In this document: positions 8,336 through 16,533 of the stretch, one piece after another | Layout: every line of letters begins with the position of its first letter | Numbering within the stretch: the first letter of the stretch is position 1 | Assembly (NCBI RefSeq): GCF_010729305.1 | Contig: NZ_AP022574.1 | Location: forward strand, 620,001 to 684,000 | Reading direction: 5' to 3' | From: Mycolicibacterium psychrotolerans | GTDB lineage: Bacteria; Actinomycetota; Actinomycetes; Mycobacteriales; Mycobacteriaceae | Length of the DNA: 64,000 bases | Made by a program: the position numbers and the translations under genes | Notes under the pieces: model-generated | What the model was told of the DNA's origin: nothing | Database searches by the model: none | Seen by the model: only the letters and a program-made list of their open reading frames with translations

Positions 8336-11300
8336 TTGTGGGTGGCCGCCGCGGCGGCACTGGTCCTGACCTTCGCCCAGTCCCCGGGCCAGATCTCCCC
8401 CGACACCAAGCTCGATCTCACCGCCAATCCGCTGCGCTTCCTGACGCGCGCGTTCACGCTGTGGAACAGCGAACTGCCGTTCGGCCAGGCCCAGAACCAG
8501 GCGTACGGCTACCTCTTCCCGCACGGCACGTTCTTCCTCGCCGGGGATCTGCTGGGCGTGCCCGGCTGGGTCACCCAGCGGCTGTGGTGGGCGCTGCTGC
8601 TGGTGGCCGGGTTCTGGGGCGTGCTGCGGGTCGCTGAAGCTCTCGGCATCGGAACCACCACCTCCCGGGTGATCGGCGCGGTCGCGTTCACGCTGTCGCC
8701 GCGGGTGCTGACCACGATCGGCGCGATCTCGTCGGAGACGTTGCCGATGATGCTGGCCCCGTGGGTGCTGCTGCCCGTGATCCTCGCGTTGGGCGGGACG
8801 GCAGGGGTGGGAACGGCACAGCGCGGCGATCCTCGGGTCCGCATGCTGGCGGCGCGCTCGGCGCTGGCGATCGCCCTGATGGGAGCGGTCAACGCGGTCG
8901 CGACTCTGACGGCCTGCCTGTGCGCGGTGGTGTGGCTGGTGTGCCACCGGCCGGGGCCGGTGTGGCGGCGCTTCGTGGTGTGGTGGCTGCCGTGCGTGGC
9001 GCTGGCGGTGGCGTGGTGGGTGGTCGCGCTGCTGCAGCTGGGCCGCATCAGCCCGCCGTTCCTGGACTTCATCGAATCGTCCGGCGTCACCACGCAGTGG
9101 ATGTCGCTGACCGAGATGCTGCGCGGCACCGGGGCGTGGACACCGTATGTGGCGCCGACCGCGACGGCAGGTGCGTCGCTGGTCACCGGATCGGCCGCCG
9201 TACTCGCGACGACGCTGGTCGCGGCCGGTGGGCTGGCGGGCCTGACGCTGCGCACGATGCCGGCCAGGGGCCGGCTGGTGACCATGCTGCTGGTCGGCGT
9301 GGCGCTGCTGGCCGCCGGCTACTCCGGCGGGCTGGGCTCCCCGATCGCGCAGCAGGTGCAGGCTTTTCTCGACGCCGACGGCACCCCGCTGCGCAACCTG
9401 CACAAGCTCGAGCCGCTGCTGCGGTTGCCGCTGGCGCTGGGGCTCGCCCACCTGCTGGGCCGGGTGCCGCTTCCTGGCAGCGTGCCGCGGCCGATGTGGC
9501 GGCGCGCGTTCGCCCACCCCGAGTCCGACAAGCGGGTCGCCGTCGGCATCGTGGTGCTCGCCGCCCTGCTCGCCTCGACGTCGCTGGCGTGGACGGGCAG
9601 GCTCACCGCGCCCGGCGCGTTCGACGCGATCCCGCAGTACTGGCACGACACCGCGGCGTGGCTGGACGCCAACAACTCCGGCGGCCGGGTCCTCGTCGCG
9701 CCCGGTGCGCCCTTCGCGACGCAGGTCTGGGGCAACAGCCACGACGAGCCGCTGCAGGTGCTCGGCGACAGCCCGTGGGGCGTGCGCGACTCGATCCCGC
9801 TGACCCCGCCCGAGACCATCCGCGCCCTCGACGCGGTTCAGCGCCTCTTCGCCGCCGGTCGGCCATCGACAGGACTGGCTGACACCCTTGTGCGTCAGGG
9901 TATTTCGTATGTCGTGGTGCGCAACGACCTGGACCCCGAGGCCAGCAGGTCGGCCCGGCCGATCCTGGTGCACCGGGCTGTCGACGGTTCCCCGGGACTG
10001 ACGAAGGTCGCCGAGTTCGGCGCGCCGGTCGGTCCCGGCACCCTGGAGGGTTTCATCACCGACAGCGGGCTGCGGCCGCGCTACCCGGCCGTCGAGATAT
10101 ACCGCGTCGACGGGGCCCGAAACGCCATGGCGCCGTATGTCGTCGACGCCGACGCGATGCCGCGCGTCGACGGCGCGCCCGAATCGCTGCTGCGGCTCGA
10201 CGAGCGCCGACGGCTGACGGGCCGGCCGCCGCTGGGGCCCGCGCTGCTGACCCAGGACGCGCTGCGGGCCGGACTGCCCGCGCCCGTGGTCACCGTCACC
10301 GACACCCCGATGGCGCGCGAGACCGACTACGGCCGCGTCGACGACCACAGCTCGGCGGTGCGCGCGGCCGGCGACGCCCGCAACACGTTCAACCGGGTGC
10401 CCGACTACCCCTCGGCGGGAACCGATCCGGTGTCGGGCGCCTGGGACGGCGGTCGGCTCACGGTGTCGAGTGCGGCATCGGACTCCACGGCGCTGCCCAA
10501 CGTGTCGCCGGCGTCCGGGCCGCCGGCCGCGATCGACGGCGACTCGTCGACCAGCTGGGTGTCCAACTCCCTGCAGAGCGCCGTCGGGCAGTGGTTGCAG
10601 GTGGACTTCGACCATCCGGTCACGAACGCGACGCTCACCGTCACGCCCAGCGCCACCGCGCTCGGGGCGCAGGTCCGCAGGCTGGAGGTCTCGACGGTCA
10701 CCGGCACCAGCACGGTCCGGTTCGACGAGCCGGGCAAACCGGTGACCGTCGCGCTGCCCTACGGGGAGTCGCCGTGGGTGCGCATCACCGCCGTGGCCAC
10801 CGACGACGGGTCCCCCGGGGTGCAGTTCGGCATCACCGACCTGTCGGTGACCCAGTACGACGCGAACGGCTTCGCCCACCCCGTCAACCTGAGGCACACC
10901 GTCGAGGTGCCCGGCCCTCCCCCGGGTTCAACTGTGGCGCAATGGGATCTGGGGGCCGAACTGCTGGGCCGGCCCGGCTGCGCCGCCGGCCCGACCGGCG
11001 TACGGTGTGCCGCCGCGATGGCCCTGGCCTCCGAAGAGCCCGTCAACCTGAGTCGCACGCTCACCGTGCCGAACCCGACCGATGTGACGCCGACGGTGTG
11101 GGTGCGCGCCCGCCAAGGTCCCAACCTGGCCGACCTGATCGCCCAGCCGAACACCACCCGCGCCGGCGGGGACGCCGACCTGATCGACGTCCTCGGCTCC
11201 GCCTACGCCGCCACCGACGGTGACCCCGACACCGCGTGGACCGCGCCCCAACGCGTGGTGGCGCCGCAGACCCCAGCCACGTTGGTGCTGAAACTGCCGT

Positions 11301-12526
11301 CCCCCCATACGGTTTCCGCGCTGCGGGTGACGCCGAGCGAGTCGGCGCTGCCTGCTCATCCGACGATGATCGCGATCGATCTCGGGGACGGCCCCCAGGT
11401 GCGCCGCCTCACCGACGGCACGGAGACGCTGCGGATCAAACCGCGCCTGACCGACACGATCACCGTCTCCCTGCTCGACTGGCACGACGTGATCGACCGC
11501 ACCGCACTGGGTTTCGATCAGCTCAAGCCGCCGGGCCTGGCCGAGGTGGTGGCGCTGGATCCGCGCGGGGTTCCCATCGACGCCGCCGACGCCGCCGCCA
11601 ACCGTGCGCGCACCGTCACCCTCGGCTGCGGTCGCGGCCCGATCATCGCCGTCGCCGGCCAGTTCATCCCCACCTCGGTGCGCACCACGGTCGGCGACCT
11701 TCTGGACAACGAACCGATCCCGGCCCGGCCGTGCCGCAGCGAGCCGATCACGCTGCCCGCAGGCCAGCAGGAACTCGTGATCAGCCCCGGGGCGGCCCTC
11801 GTCGTCGACGGTGTCGCGCTGACCACGCCCGCGGAGAGCCGAGTGCGTACGGCCACAACAGAATCGGTCGGCACATCGCTGTGGCGCAACGACCGCCGCG
11901 AGGTCGACGTCGCGCCGTCGGACGCGGCACGCGTCCTCGTCGTTCCCGAGAGCATCAACCCCGGGTGGTCGGCCCGTGGCGAGGACGGGGCGGCGCTGCG
12001 GGCGGTGACCGTCAACGGCTGGCAGCAGGGCTGGCTCCTGCCCGCCGGCACCCGCGGCACGGTGACGCTCGCCTTCACCGCCAACACGGCCTACCGCATG
12101 GGGCTGGTCGGCGGGCTCGCGCTGCTGCCCCTGCTGCTCGTGTTGGCCTTCGCGCCGGCCCGACGCCGCGACCCGCTCCCGCCGGCCCAGCCGTGGGCAC
12201 CGAACCTCGTCGCCGTCGGCGTCGCGGCGACGCTCGCCGCGACGGTGATCTCCGGTCCCGTCGGCGCCGCGCTGTCGGCATCGGCGTTCGGCGCCCGCCA
12301 TCTGCTGCGGCGACGCGAAAAGCTCTGCCAGACAATCACGGTCGTCGGCGCGGCGGGCGGGCTGATTCTGGCCGGGGCGGTGCTCAGCCAGAATCCGTGG
12401 CGCTCGGTGGACGGGTACGTCGGGCATTCGCCGTGGGTCCAGTTCCTCGCCCTGATCTCGGTGGTGGCCGTCGCCGTCTCGGCGGTTCCCTGGCCTCCCG
12501 CCGCGGACAGCCAGCAGGATGACTGA
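8336..12526 (+). CDS. aftD: Arabinofuranosyltransferase AftD
   Basis: About 1,396 residues from the TTG at 8336. AftD is the large membrane arabinofuranosyltransferase that adds arabinose from decaprenyl-phosphoryl arabinose in arabinogalactan and lipoarabinomannan. Visible parts: an N-terminal GT-C membrane domain with many hydrophobic segments and conserved blocks such as LTANPLRFL and NQAYGYLFPHGTFF; a long extracytoplasmic region with repeated carbohydrate-binding (discoidin-like) folds, for example IDGDSSTSWVSNS and ATDGDPDTAWTAP; then C-terminal membrane segments. The start is uncertain: the residues just upstream, PLSRRW, resemble the N-terminus of Rv0236c, yet no ATG, GTG or TTG lies in frame between the stop near 8216 and 8336. 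The stop overlaps the next gene by eight bases. Confidence 0.93.
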   Translation: MWVAAAAALVLTFAQSPGQISPDTKLDLTANPLRFLTRAFTLWNSELPFGQAQNQAYGYLFPHGTFFLAGDLLGVPGWVTQRLWWALLLVAGFWGVLRVAEALGIGTTTSRVIGAVAFTLSPRVLTTIGAISSETLPMMLAPWVLLPVILALGGTAGVGTAQRGDPRVRMLAARSALAIALMGAVNAVATLTACLCAVVWLVCHRPGPVWRRFVVWWLPCVALAVAWWVVALLQLGRISPPFLDFIESSGVTTQWMSLTEMLRGTGAWTPYVAPTATAGASLVTGSAAVLATTLVAAGGLAGLTLRTMPARGRLVTMLLVGVALLAAGYSGGLGSPIAQQVQAFLDADGTPLRNLHKLEPLLRLPLALGLAHLLGRVPLPGSVPRPMWRRAFAHPESDKRVAVGIVVLAALLASTSLAWTGRLTAPGAFDAIPQYWHDTAAWLDANNSGGRVLVAPGAPFATQVWGNSHDEPLQVLGDSPWGVRDSIPLTPPETIRALDAVQRLFAAGRPSTGLADTLVRQGISYVVVRNDLDPEASRSARPILVHRAVDGSPGLTKVAEFGAPVGPGTLEGFITDSGLRPRYPAVEIYRVDGARNAMAPYVVDADAMPRVDGAPESLLRLDERRRLTGRPPLGPALLTQDALRAGLPAPVVTVTDTPMARETDYGRVDDHSSAVRAAGDARNTFNRVPDYPSAGTDPVSGAWDGGRLTVSSAASDSTALPNVSPASGPPAAIDGDSSTSWVSNSLQSAVGQWLQVDFDHPVTNATLTVTPSATALGAQVRRLEVSTVTGTSTVRFDEPGKPVTVALPYGESPWVRITAVATDDGSPGVQFGITDLSVTQYDANGFAHPVNLRHTVEVPGPPPGSTVAQWDLGAELLGRPGCAAGPTGVRCAAAMALASEEPVNLSRTLTVPNPTDVTPTVWVRARQGPNLADLIAQPNTTRAGGDADLIDVLGSAYAATDGDPDTAWTAPQRVVAPQTPATLVLKLPSPHTVSALRVTPSESALPAHPTMIAIDLGDGPQVRRLTDGTETLRIKPRLTDTITVSLLDWHDVIDRTALGFDQLKPPGLAEVVALDPRGVPIDAADAAANRARTVTLGCGRGPIIAVAGQFIPTSVRTTVGDLLDNEPIPARPCRSEPITLPAGQQELVISPGAALVVDGVALTTPAESRVRTATTESVGTSLWRNDRREVDVAPSDAARVLVVPESINPGWSARGEDGAALRAVTVNGWQQGWLLPAGTRGTVTLAFTANTAYRMGLVGGLALLPLLLVLAFAPARRRDPLPPAQPWAPNLVAVGVAATLAATVISGPVGAALSASAFGARHLLRRREKLCQTITVVGAAGGLILAGAVLSQNPWRSVDGYVGHSPWVQFLALISVVAVAVSAVPWPPAADSQQDD

Positions 12527-13982
12527 CATGACCTCCCCCGTCCCGCCGATCGGCACCCAGGTCTCGGCACTGGCCGCGCAGCACCCGCAGGCGCCTGCGG
12601 CGACCTGCGACGGCGTCACGGTGACCCGGTCCCAGCTCGACACCACCACCAACCGGCTGGCGCGCGGCTTCGCCTCCCTCGGCGTCGGGGTCGGCGACTA
12701 CGTGACGATCCTGCTGCCCAACTCGCTGGACTGGATCTACGCGGTGCTGGCCTGCTGGAAGCTGGGCGCGGTGCCCCAACCACTGTCCGCGCGGCTGCCC
12801 GACGCGGAGCTGTCAGCACTGCTCGAGCTGCGGCGTCCGGCGCTGCTGGTCGGCCGGACCGACCCCACCGGCGTCACCCCGACCACGACCGCGGCGCCGG
12901 CGCAGGACTTCCCGGATGCACCGCTGCCGGAAGCGGTCTCACCGGTGTGGAAGTCGATGGCCTCGGGCGGCAGCACCGGGCGGCCGAAACTGATCGAGGC
13001 AGGCAACGACAGCCGGATTCCCGCGGCGATCGGCGCGCCACTGGGGGCGCAGGAGGGCGACGTCTCGCTGATCTCGGTGCCGCTGAGCCACAACACCGGC
13101 TTCACCACGTTCGCGGTGGGCCTGCTGCAGGGCCATCACCTGGTGGTGATGCCGCGCTTCGAGCCGCACGAGTTCCTGCGGCTGGTCAGCGAGCACCGGG
13201 TGACGTTCCTGACCACGGTGCCGACCATCATGCAGCGGCTGCTGCCGGTGTACCGCGCCGACCCCGACGCCTACGACCTGTCGTCGATCCGCAGGTTCTG
13301 GCATCTCGCGGCGCCGTGCCCGCCCGCGGTCAAGCGCGCCTGGATCGAGCTGCTGGGCCCGGAGAAGGTGTGGGAGCTCTACGGCGGCACCGAACTGCAG
13401 GCGCTGACGTTCATCTCCGGCGACCAGTGGCTGACGCATCCGGGTTCGGTGGGCGTGGTGGTCGCCGGGGAGATGAAGGTGCTCGACGACGACGGCAACG
13501 AGTGCCCGCCCGGCGTGGCGGGCGAGATCTACATGCGCCGCGCCCCGGGATCACGGCCCACCTACCGCTATGTCGGCAGCACGGCCACGAGCCGCGACGG
13601 CTGGGACTCGCTGGGCGACCTGGGCTACTTCGATGCGGAGCAATTCTTCTACCTCACCGACCGCCGCGTCGACATGTTCACCGTCGGCGGGCGCAACGTG
13701 TACCCGGCCGAGATCGAGTCGGCGCTGGCCGAACATCCCGGAGTGCTGTCCAGCCTGGCCGTCGGGGTGCCCCACGACGACCTCGGCCAGGTGCCGCACG
13801 TCATCGTCGAGGCACCGGGCCTGGACGCGGCCGAGGTGACGGCGTTCCTGGCCGACCGGCTGGCGAGCTACAAACTGCCGCGCACGGTCGAGTTCAGCGA
13901 CCGGCCGTTGCGCGACGACGCCGGCAAGGCGCGCCGGTCGGCGGTGCGCGACGAGGTCATCTCGCGACTGCGGGCTCGGTGA
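12519..13982 (+). CDS. AMP-forming acyl/aryl-CoA ligase (adenylate-forming enzyme)
   Basis: 487 residues with all core motifs: the P-loop SMASGGSTGRPK, the A5 motif LYGGTE, GDLGYFD (A7), VDMFTVGGRNVYPAEIE (A8) and a C-terminal catalytic lysine in DDAGKARRS (A10). These enzymes activate a carboxylic acid as acyl-AMP and transfer it to CoA. The sequence resembles bile-acid/aromatic CoA ligases more than canonical FadD proteins, but the substrate is not known. ATG at 12519 overlaps the aftD stop; a second in-frame ATG lies at 12528. The 3' end overlaps the convergent acyltransferase by 26 bases. At this place M. tuberculosis has Rv0229c-Rv0235c, so the gene is an accessory insertion between conserved neighbours. 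Confidence 0.85.
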   Translation: MTDMTSPVPPIGTQVSALAAQHPQAPAATCDGVTVTRSQLDTTTNRLARGFASLGVGVGDYVTILLPNSLDWIYAVLACWKLGAVPQPLSARLPDAELSALLELRRPALLVGRTDPTGVTPTTTAAPAQDFPDAPLPEAVSPVWKSMASGGSTGRPKLIEAGNDSRIPAAIGAPLGAQEGDVSLISVPLSHNTGFTTFAVGLLQGHHLVVMPRFEPHEFLRLVSEHRVTFLTTVPTIMQRLLPVYRADPDAYDLSSIRRFWHLAAPCPPAVKRAWIELLGPEKVWELYGGTELQALTFISGDQWLTHPGSVGVVVAGEMKVLDDDGNECPPGVAGEIYMRRAPGSRPTYRYVGSTATSRDGWDSLGDLGYFDAEQFFYLTDRRVDMFTVGGRNVYPAEIESALAEHPGVLSSLAVGVPHDDLGQVPHVIVEAPGLDAAEVTAFLADRLASYKLPRTVEFSDRPLRDDAGKARRSAVRDEVISRLRAR

Positions 13983-15141
13983 CGTCGTCGACCGCACTGT
14001 CCAGCGGGGTCGGGTCGTTGCGCCGCTCCCACCGGCGCAGCGCATTGCGGCACGGTGACTCCACCAGGGCGTAGCTGACCGCCGCGATCGCGAACCCGAA
14101 CACCACCGTCAGCACCAGCACCGGGACGAAGTGCCCGTTGAACGCGAACTCGCCGAGCAGCGGGAACACCATCGCCAGCGCGGCCAGATGCCACACGAAC
14201 AGGCCGTACGACCAGCGGCCCAGCGTCACCATCGTCGGATGCCCGAGCAACCGGTGCGCGGTGTCGGGGGTGTCGAGCACCAGCGGCGCCAGTAGCGCAC
14301 CGGCCACCACCGCGCCCATCGCGGTCTTGACGGTGACCTGGCCGATCGTGCCGAACTGCAACCCCTCCCTGCCCGCCAGTGGCGACGCCGCGATCAGGAA
14401 GGCCGTCACCGCCACGCCCGCCATCAGCAGCCGCTGGCGCGCCAACCGGTGCGCCAACCCGACCGGCGAGACGGTCAACTCGGCGAGCACCATGCCCGCG
14501 GCGAACCAGGAGAAGAACGCAGGCGGCCAGTTCCACAGGTTGTGGCCCGACGCCGGGTCGAACGGGATGCGCACCCAGAACAGGCTCGCCACCGCGGCGG
14601 CCAGGATCACCGGGATGCGGGCGCGCACCGGGACGCGGCGCACCAGCAGCGCCAGGAACGGCAGCGCGATGTAGAACGCCACCTCCACCGACAGGCTCCA
14701 CATCTGGGTCAGCCCGGCGGTCAGCGTCAACGGCACGTAGATCTGCGTCAACGTCAGGTTCGACAGCCACACCGTGGCGTCGGCTCTGGCATCCGGCAGC
14801 AGGGTCAGGATCACCACGACCGCGACGAGGTAGCCGGGCATGATGCGCACGAACCGCGACCGCAGGTAGTGCCCGGCCGCCGGCCGCTTGCGCAGTCCCC
14901 TTGCCGCGGCCGCGTGCCCGCGCCACAGCAGGAAACCCGACAGCGCGAAGAACACCGCGACCGCGAGGTCGAAGCGGCCCAGCAGCCGGCCCGTCACCCC
15001 GGTGGTGTGACCGGTCTGGAAGGCGACGTGGGTGACGACGACGCCGATGGCCGCGCAGGCGCGCAGGCCCTCCACCGCGGGCAGGAAACTCCGGGTGCCC
15101 CCGACAGAGCGCGCGATGGCGGCCGTCTCGGATCGGGTCAC
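13957..15141 (-). CDS. Integral membrane acyltransferase 3 family protein (Rv0228-like)
   Basis: 394 residues with about ten hydrophobic segments. The family-3 acyltransferase hallmarks are visible: LPAVEGLRACAAIGVVVTH near the N-terminus, FFALSGFLLWR, RFVRIMPGY and MWSLSVEVAFY. Such proteins O-acylate sugars or lipids of the envelope. GTG at 15141 is chosen because it starts shortly before the first conserved block. It is divergent from the DUF3068 gene, with a 145-base shared upstream region, and its 3' end overlaps the ligase gene. Confidence 0.87.
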   Translation of the reverse strand: MTRSETAAIARSVGGTRSFLPAVEGLRACAAIGVVVTHVAFQTGHTTGVTGRLLGRFDLAVAVFFALSGFLLWRGHAAAARGLRKRPAAGHYLRSRFVRIMPGYLVAVVVILTLLPDARADATVWLSNLTLTQIYVPLTLTAGLTQMWSLSVEVAFYIALPFLALLVRRVPVRARIPVILAAAVASLFWVRIPFDPASGHNLWNWPPAFFSWFAAGMVLAELTVSPVGLAHRLARQRLLMAGVAVTAFLIAASPLAGREGLQFGTIGQVTVKTAMGAVVAGALLAPLVLDTPDTAHRLLGHPTMVTLGRWSYGLFVWHLAALAMVFPLLGEFAFNGHFVPVLVLTVVFGFAIAAVSYALVESPCRNALRRWERRNDPTPLDSAVDDVTEPAVAR

Positions 15142-15286
15142 GACGAACAGTGTGCGCCTTCTGCGACACCCCGCGGAAAACGGGTAGTCAGGACCGGCGG
15201 CCGTCCAATCGCGCTCGTCAGTGAGGGCCTTAGCTTGTGCTGTTAGGGTCGAACGGGTTTTGCCGCGCGCGAAGGGAGACACGGTA

Positions 15287-16492
15287 TTGAACCGCGCAGT
15301 TGCGCTGAGGTTTGCCGCGTGCGGACTCATGGGATTGGGCGCTGCCCTGCTCATCGCCGCGCTGCTGCTGACGACGTACACCAAGGGCAAGATCTCCAAG
15401 ATCCCGCTCGACATCGACGCCACGCTGGTCAGCGACGGCACCGGTGACGCCTTCGACCCCGCGTCGCTCAACACGCAGCGGTTCGTGGTCGACAAGGACG
15501 TCCCGGTGGTGATGCAGCAGCAGATCAGCGTCGAGTCGCCGGCCAACGCCGATGTCGTCACGCTGCAGGTCGGCGACACGCTGCGGCGGTCGGACCAGCA
15601 GCAGGACAAGGGCCTGCTGCTGGCGATGGTCGACACCGTGACCCTCGACCGCAAGACCGCCGAGTCGGTGTCCAGCGAGAGCAACCCCGGCGGTGCCGTG
15701 CAGAAGCCGCGCGCCATCGAGGAGGAGAACCCGCCCACGAACATCGCGCTGCCCCACGAGGGGCTGGCCTACCGCTTCCCGTTCGACACGCAGAAGAAGA
15801 CCTACCCGTTCTTCGACCCGATCGCGCAGAAGCCCTACGACGCCAACTACGCCGGTGAAGAGGACGTCAACGGGCTGACCGCCTACAAGTTCACCCAGAA
15901 CGTCGGCTTCGACGACGACGGCAAGCTGGTCGAACCCGTGAAGTACGCCTCGCTGTACGACGACGACGCCGACAGCCAGGTCACGGCGCGCGCCGCGCTG
16001 TGGGGCCTCCCGGGCGACCCCGAGGAACCCATCACAATGACGCGGTACTACGCCGCGCAGCGCAGCTTCTGGGTCGACCCGGTGTCGGGCACGATCGTCA
16101 AAGAGACCGACCGCGGCTACCACTACTACGCCCGCGAGGCGCTCAAGCCCGAGGTGACGTTCGTCGACTACACGGTGACGACCAACGACGAGTCGGTGGA
16201 ATCCCAGGTGGCCGCGGCGTTCGACGAGCGGGACCGGGTGGCGCTGTGGGGCCGCATCCTGCCGATCACGTTCACCGCGCTCGGTCTTGTCGCCCTGATC
16301 GGCGGCGCGCTGCTGGGCTCGTTCAGCATGCGGGCCGAGTCGATGCTCATCGACCCCGGCCTGGACGACACCGGCGACCGCTTCTTCGGCGGGCGCGGCG
16401 ACGAGGGTGAACCGGTCCCGGGCGCGGAAGCCAAGACCGAGAAACTGCCCGCCCAGCGGCCGACGGATCTGCCGCCGGACCGACCGGTCTGA
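15287..16492 (+). CDS. DUF3068 (PorA-like) membrane-anchored protein (Rv0227c-like)
   Basis: 401 residues. One hydrophobic helix near residues 10-30 (CGLMGLGAALLIAALLL), a large external domain of about 300 residues, a second helix near 325-345 (LPITFTALGLVALIGGALL) and a charged cytoplasmic tail. This is the DUF3068 layout of Rv0227c. Function unknown; the family occurs in mycolic-acid bacteria, suggesting an envelope role. TTG at 15287 is preferred because GAAGGGAG lies eight bases before it and the helix then starts correctly. TAGGGT at 15244-15249 may be the -10 box. The stop is followed at once by the next membrane-protein gene. Confidence 0.85.
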   Translation: MNRAVALRFAACGLMGLGAALLIAALLLTTYTKGKISKIPLDIDATLVSDGTGDAFDPASLNTQRFVVDKDVPVVMQQQISVESPANADVVTLQVGDTLRRSDQQQDKGLLLAMVDTVTLDRKTAESVSSESNPGGAVQKPRAIEEENPPTNIALPHEGLAYRFPFDTQKKTYPFFDPIAQKPYDANYAGEEDVNGLTAYKFTQNVGFDDDGKLVEPVKYASLYDDDADSQVTARAALWGLPGDPEEPITMTRYYAAQRSFWVDPVSGTIVKETDRGYHYYAREALKPEVTFVDYTVTTNDESVESQVAAAFDERDRVALWGRILPITFTALGLVALIGGALLGSFSMRAESMLIDPGLDDTGDRFFGGRGDEGEPVPGAEAKTEKLPAQRPTDLPPDRPV

Positions 16493-16533
16493 TCGCCCGC
16501 ACCCGTTCGCTGGTCGCCCCGGCGTACGCGCTG

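Noticed and set aside
8276..10897. An 873-codon open frame on the minus strand opposite aftD
   Set aside because: It is an antisense shadow caused by high GC content: composition is Arg/His/Gly/Gln rich, no domain is recognisable, and aftD on the other strand has clear conserved blocks.
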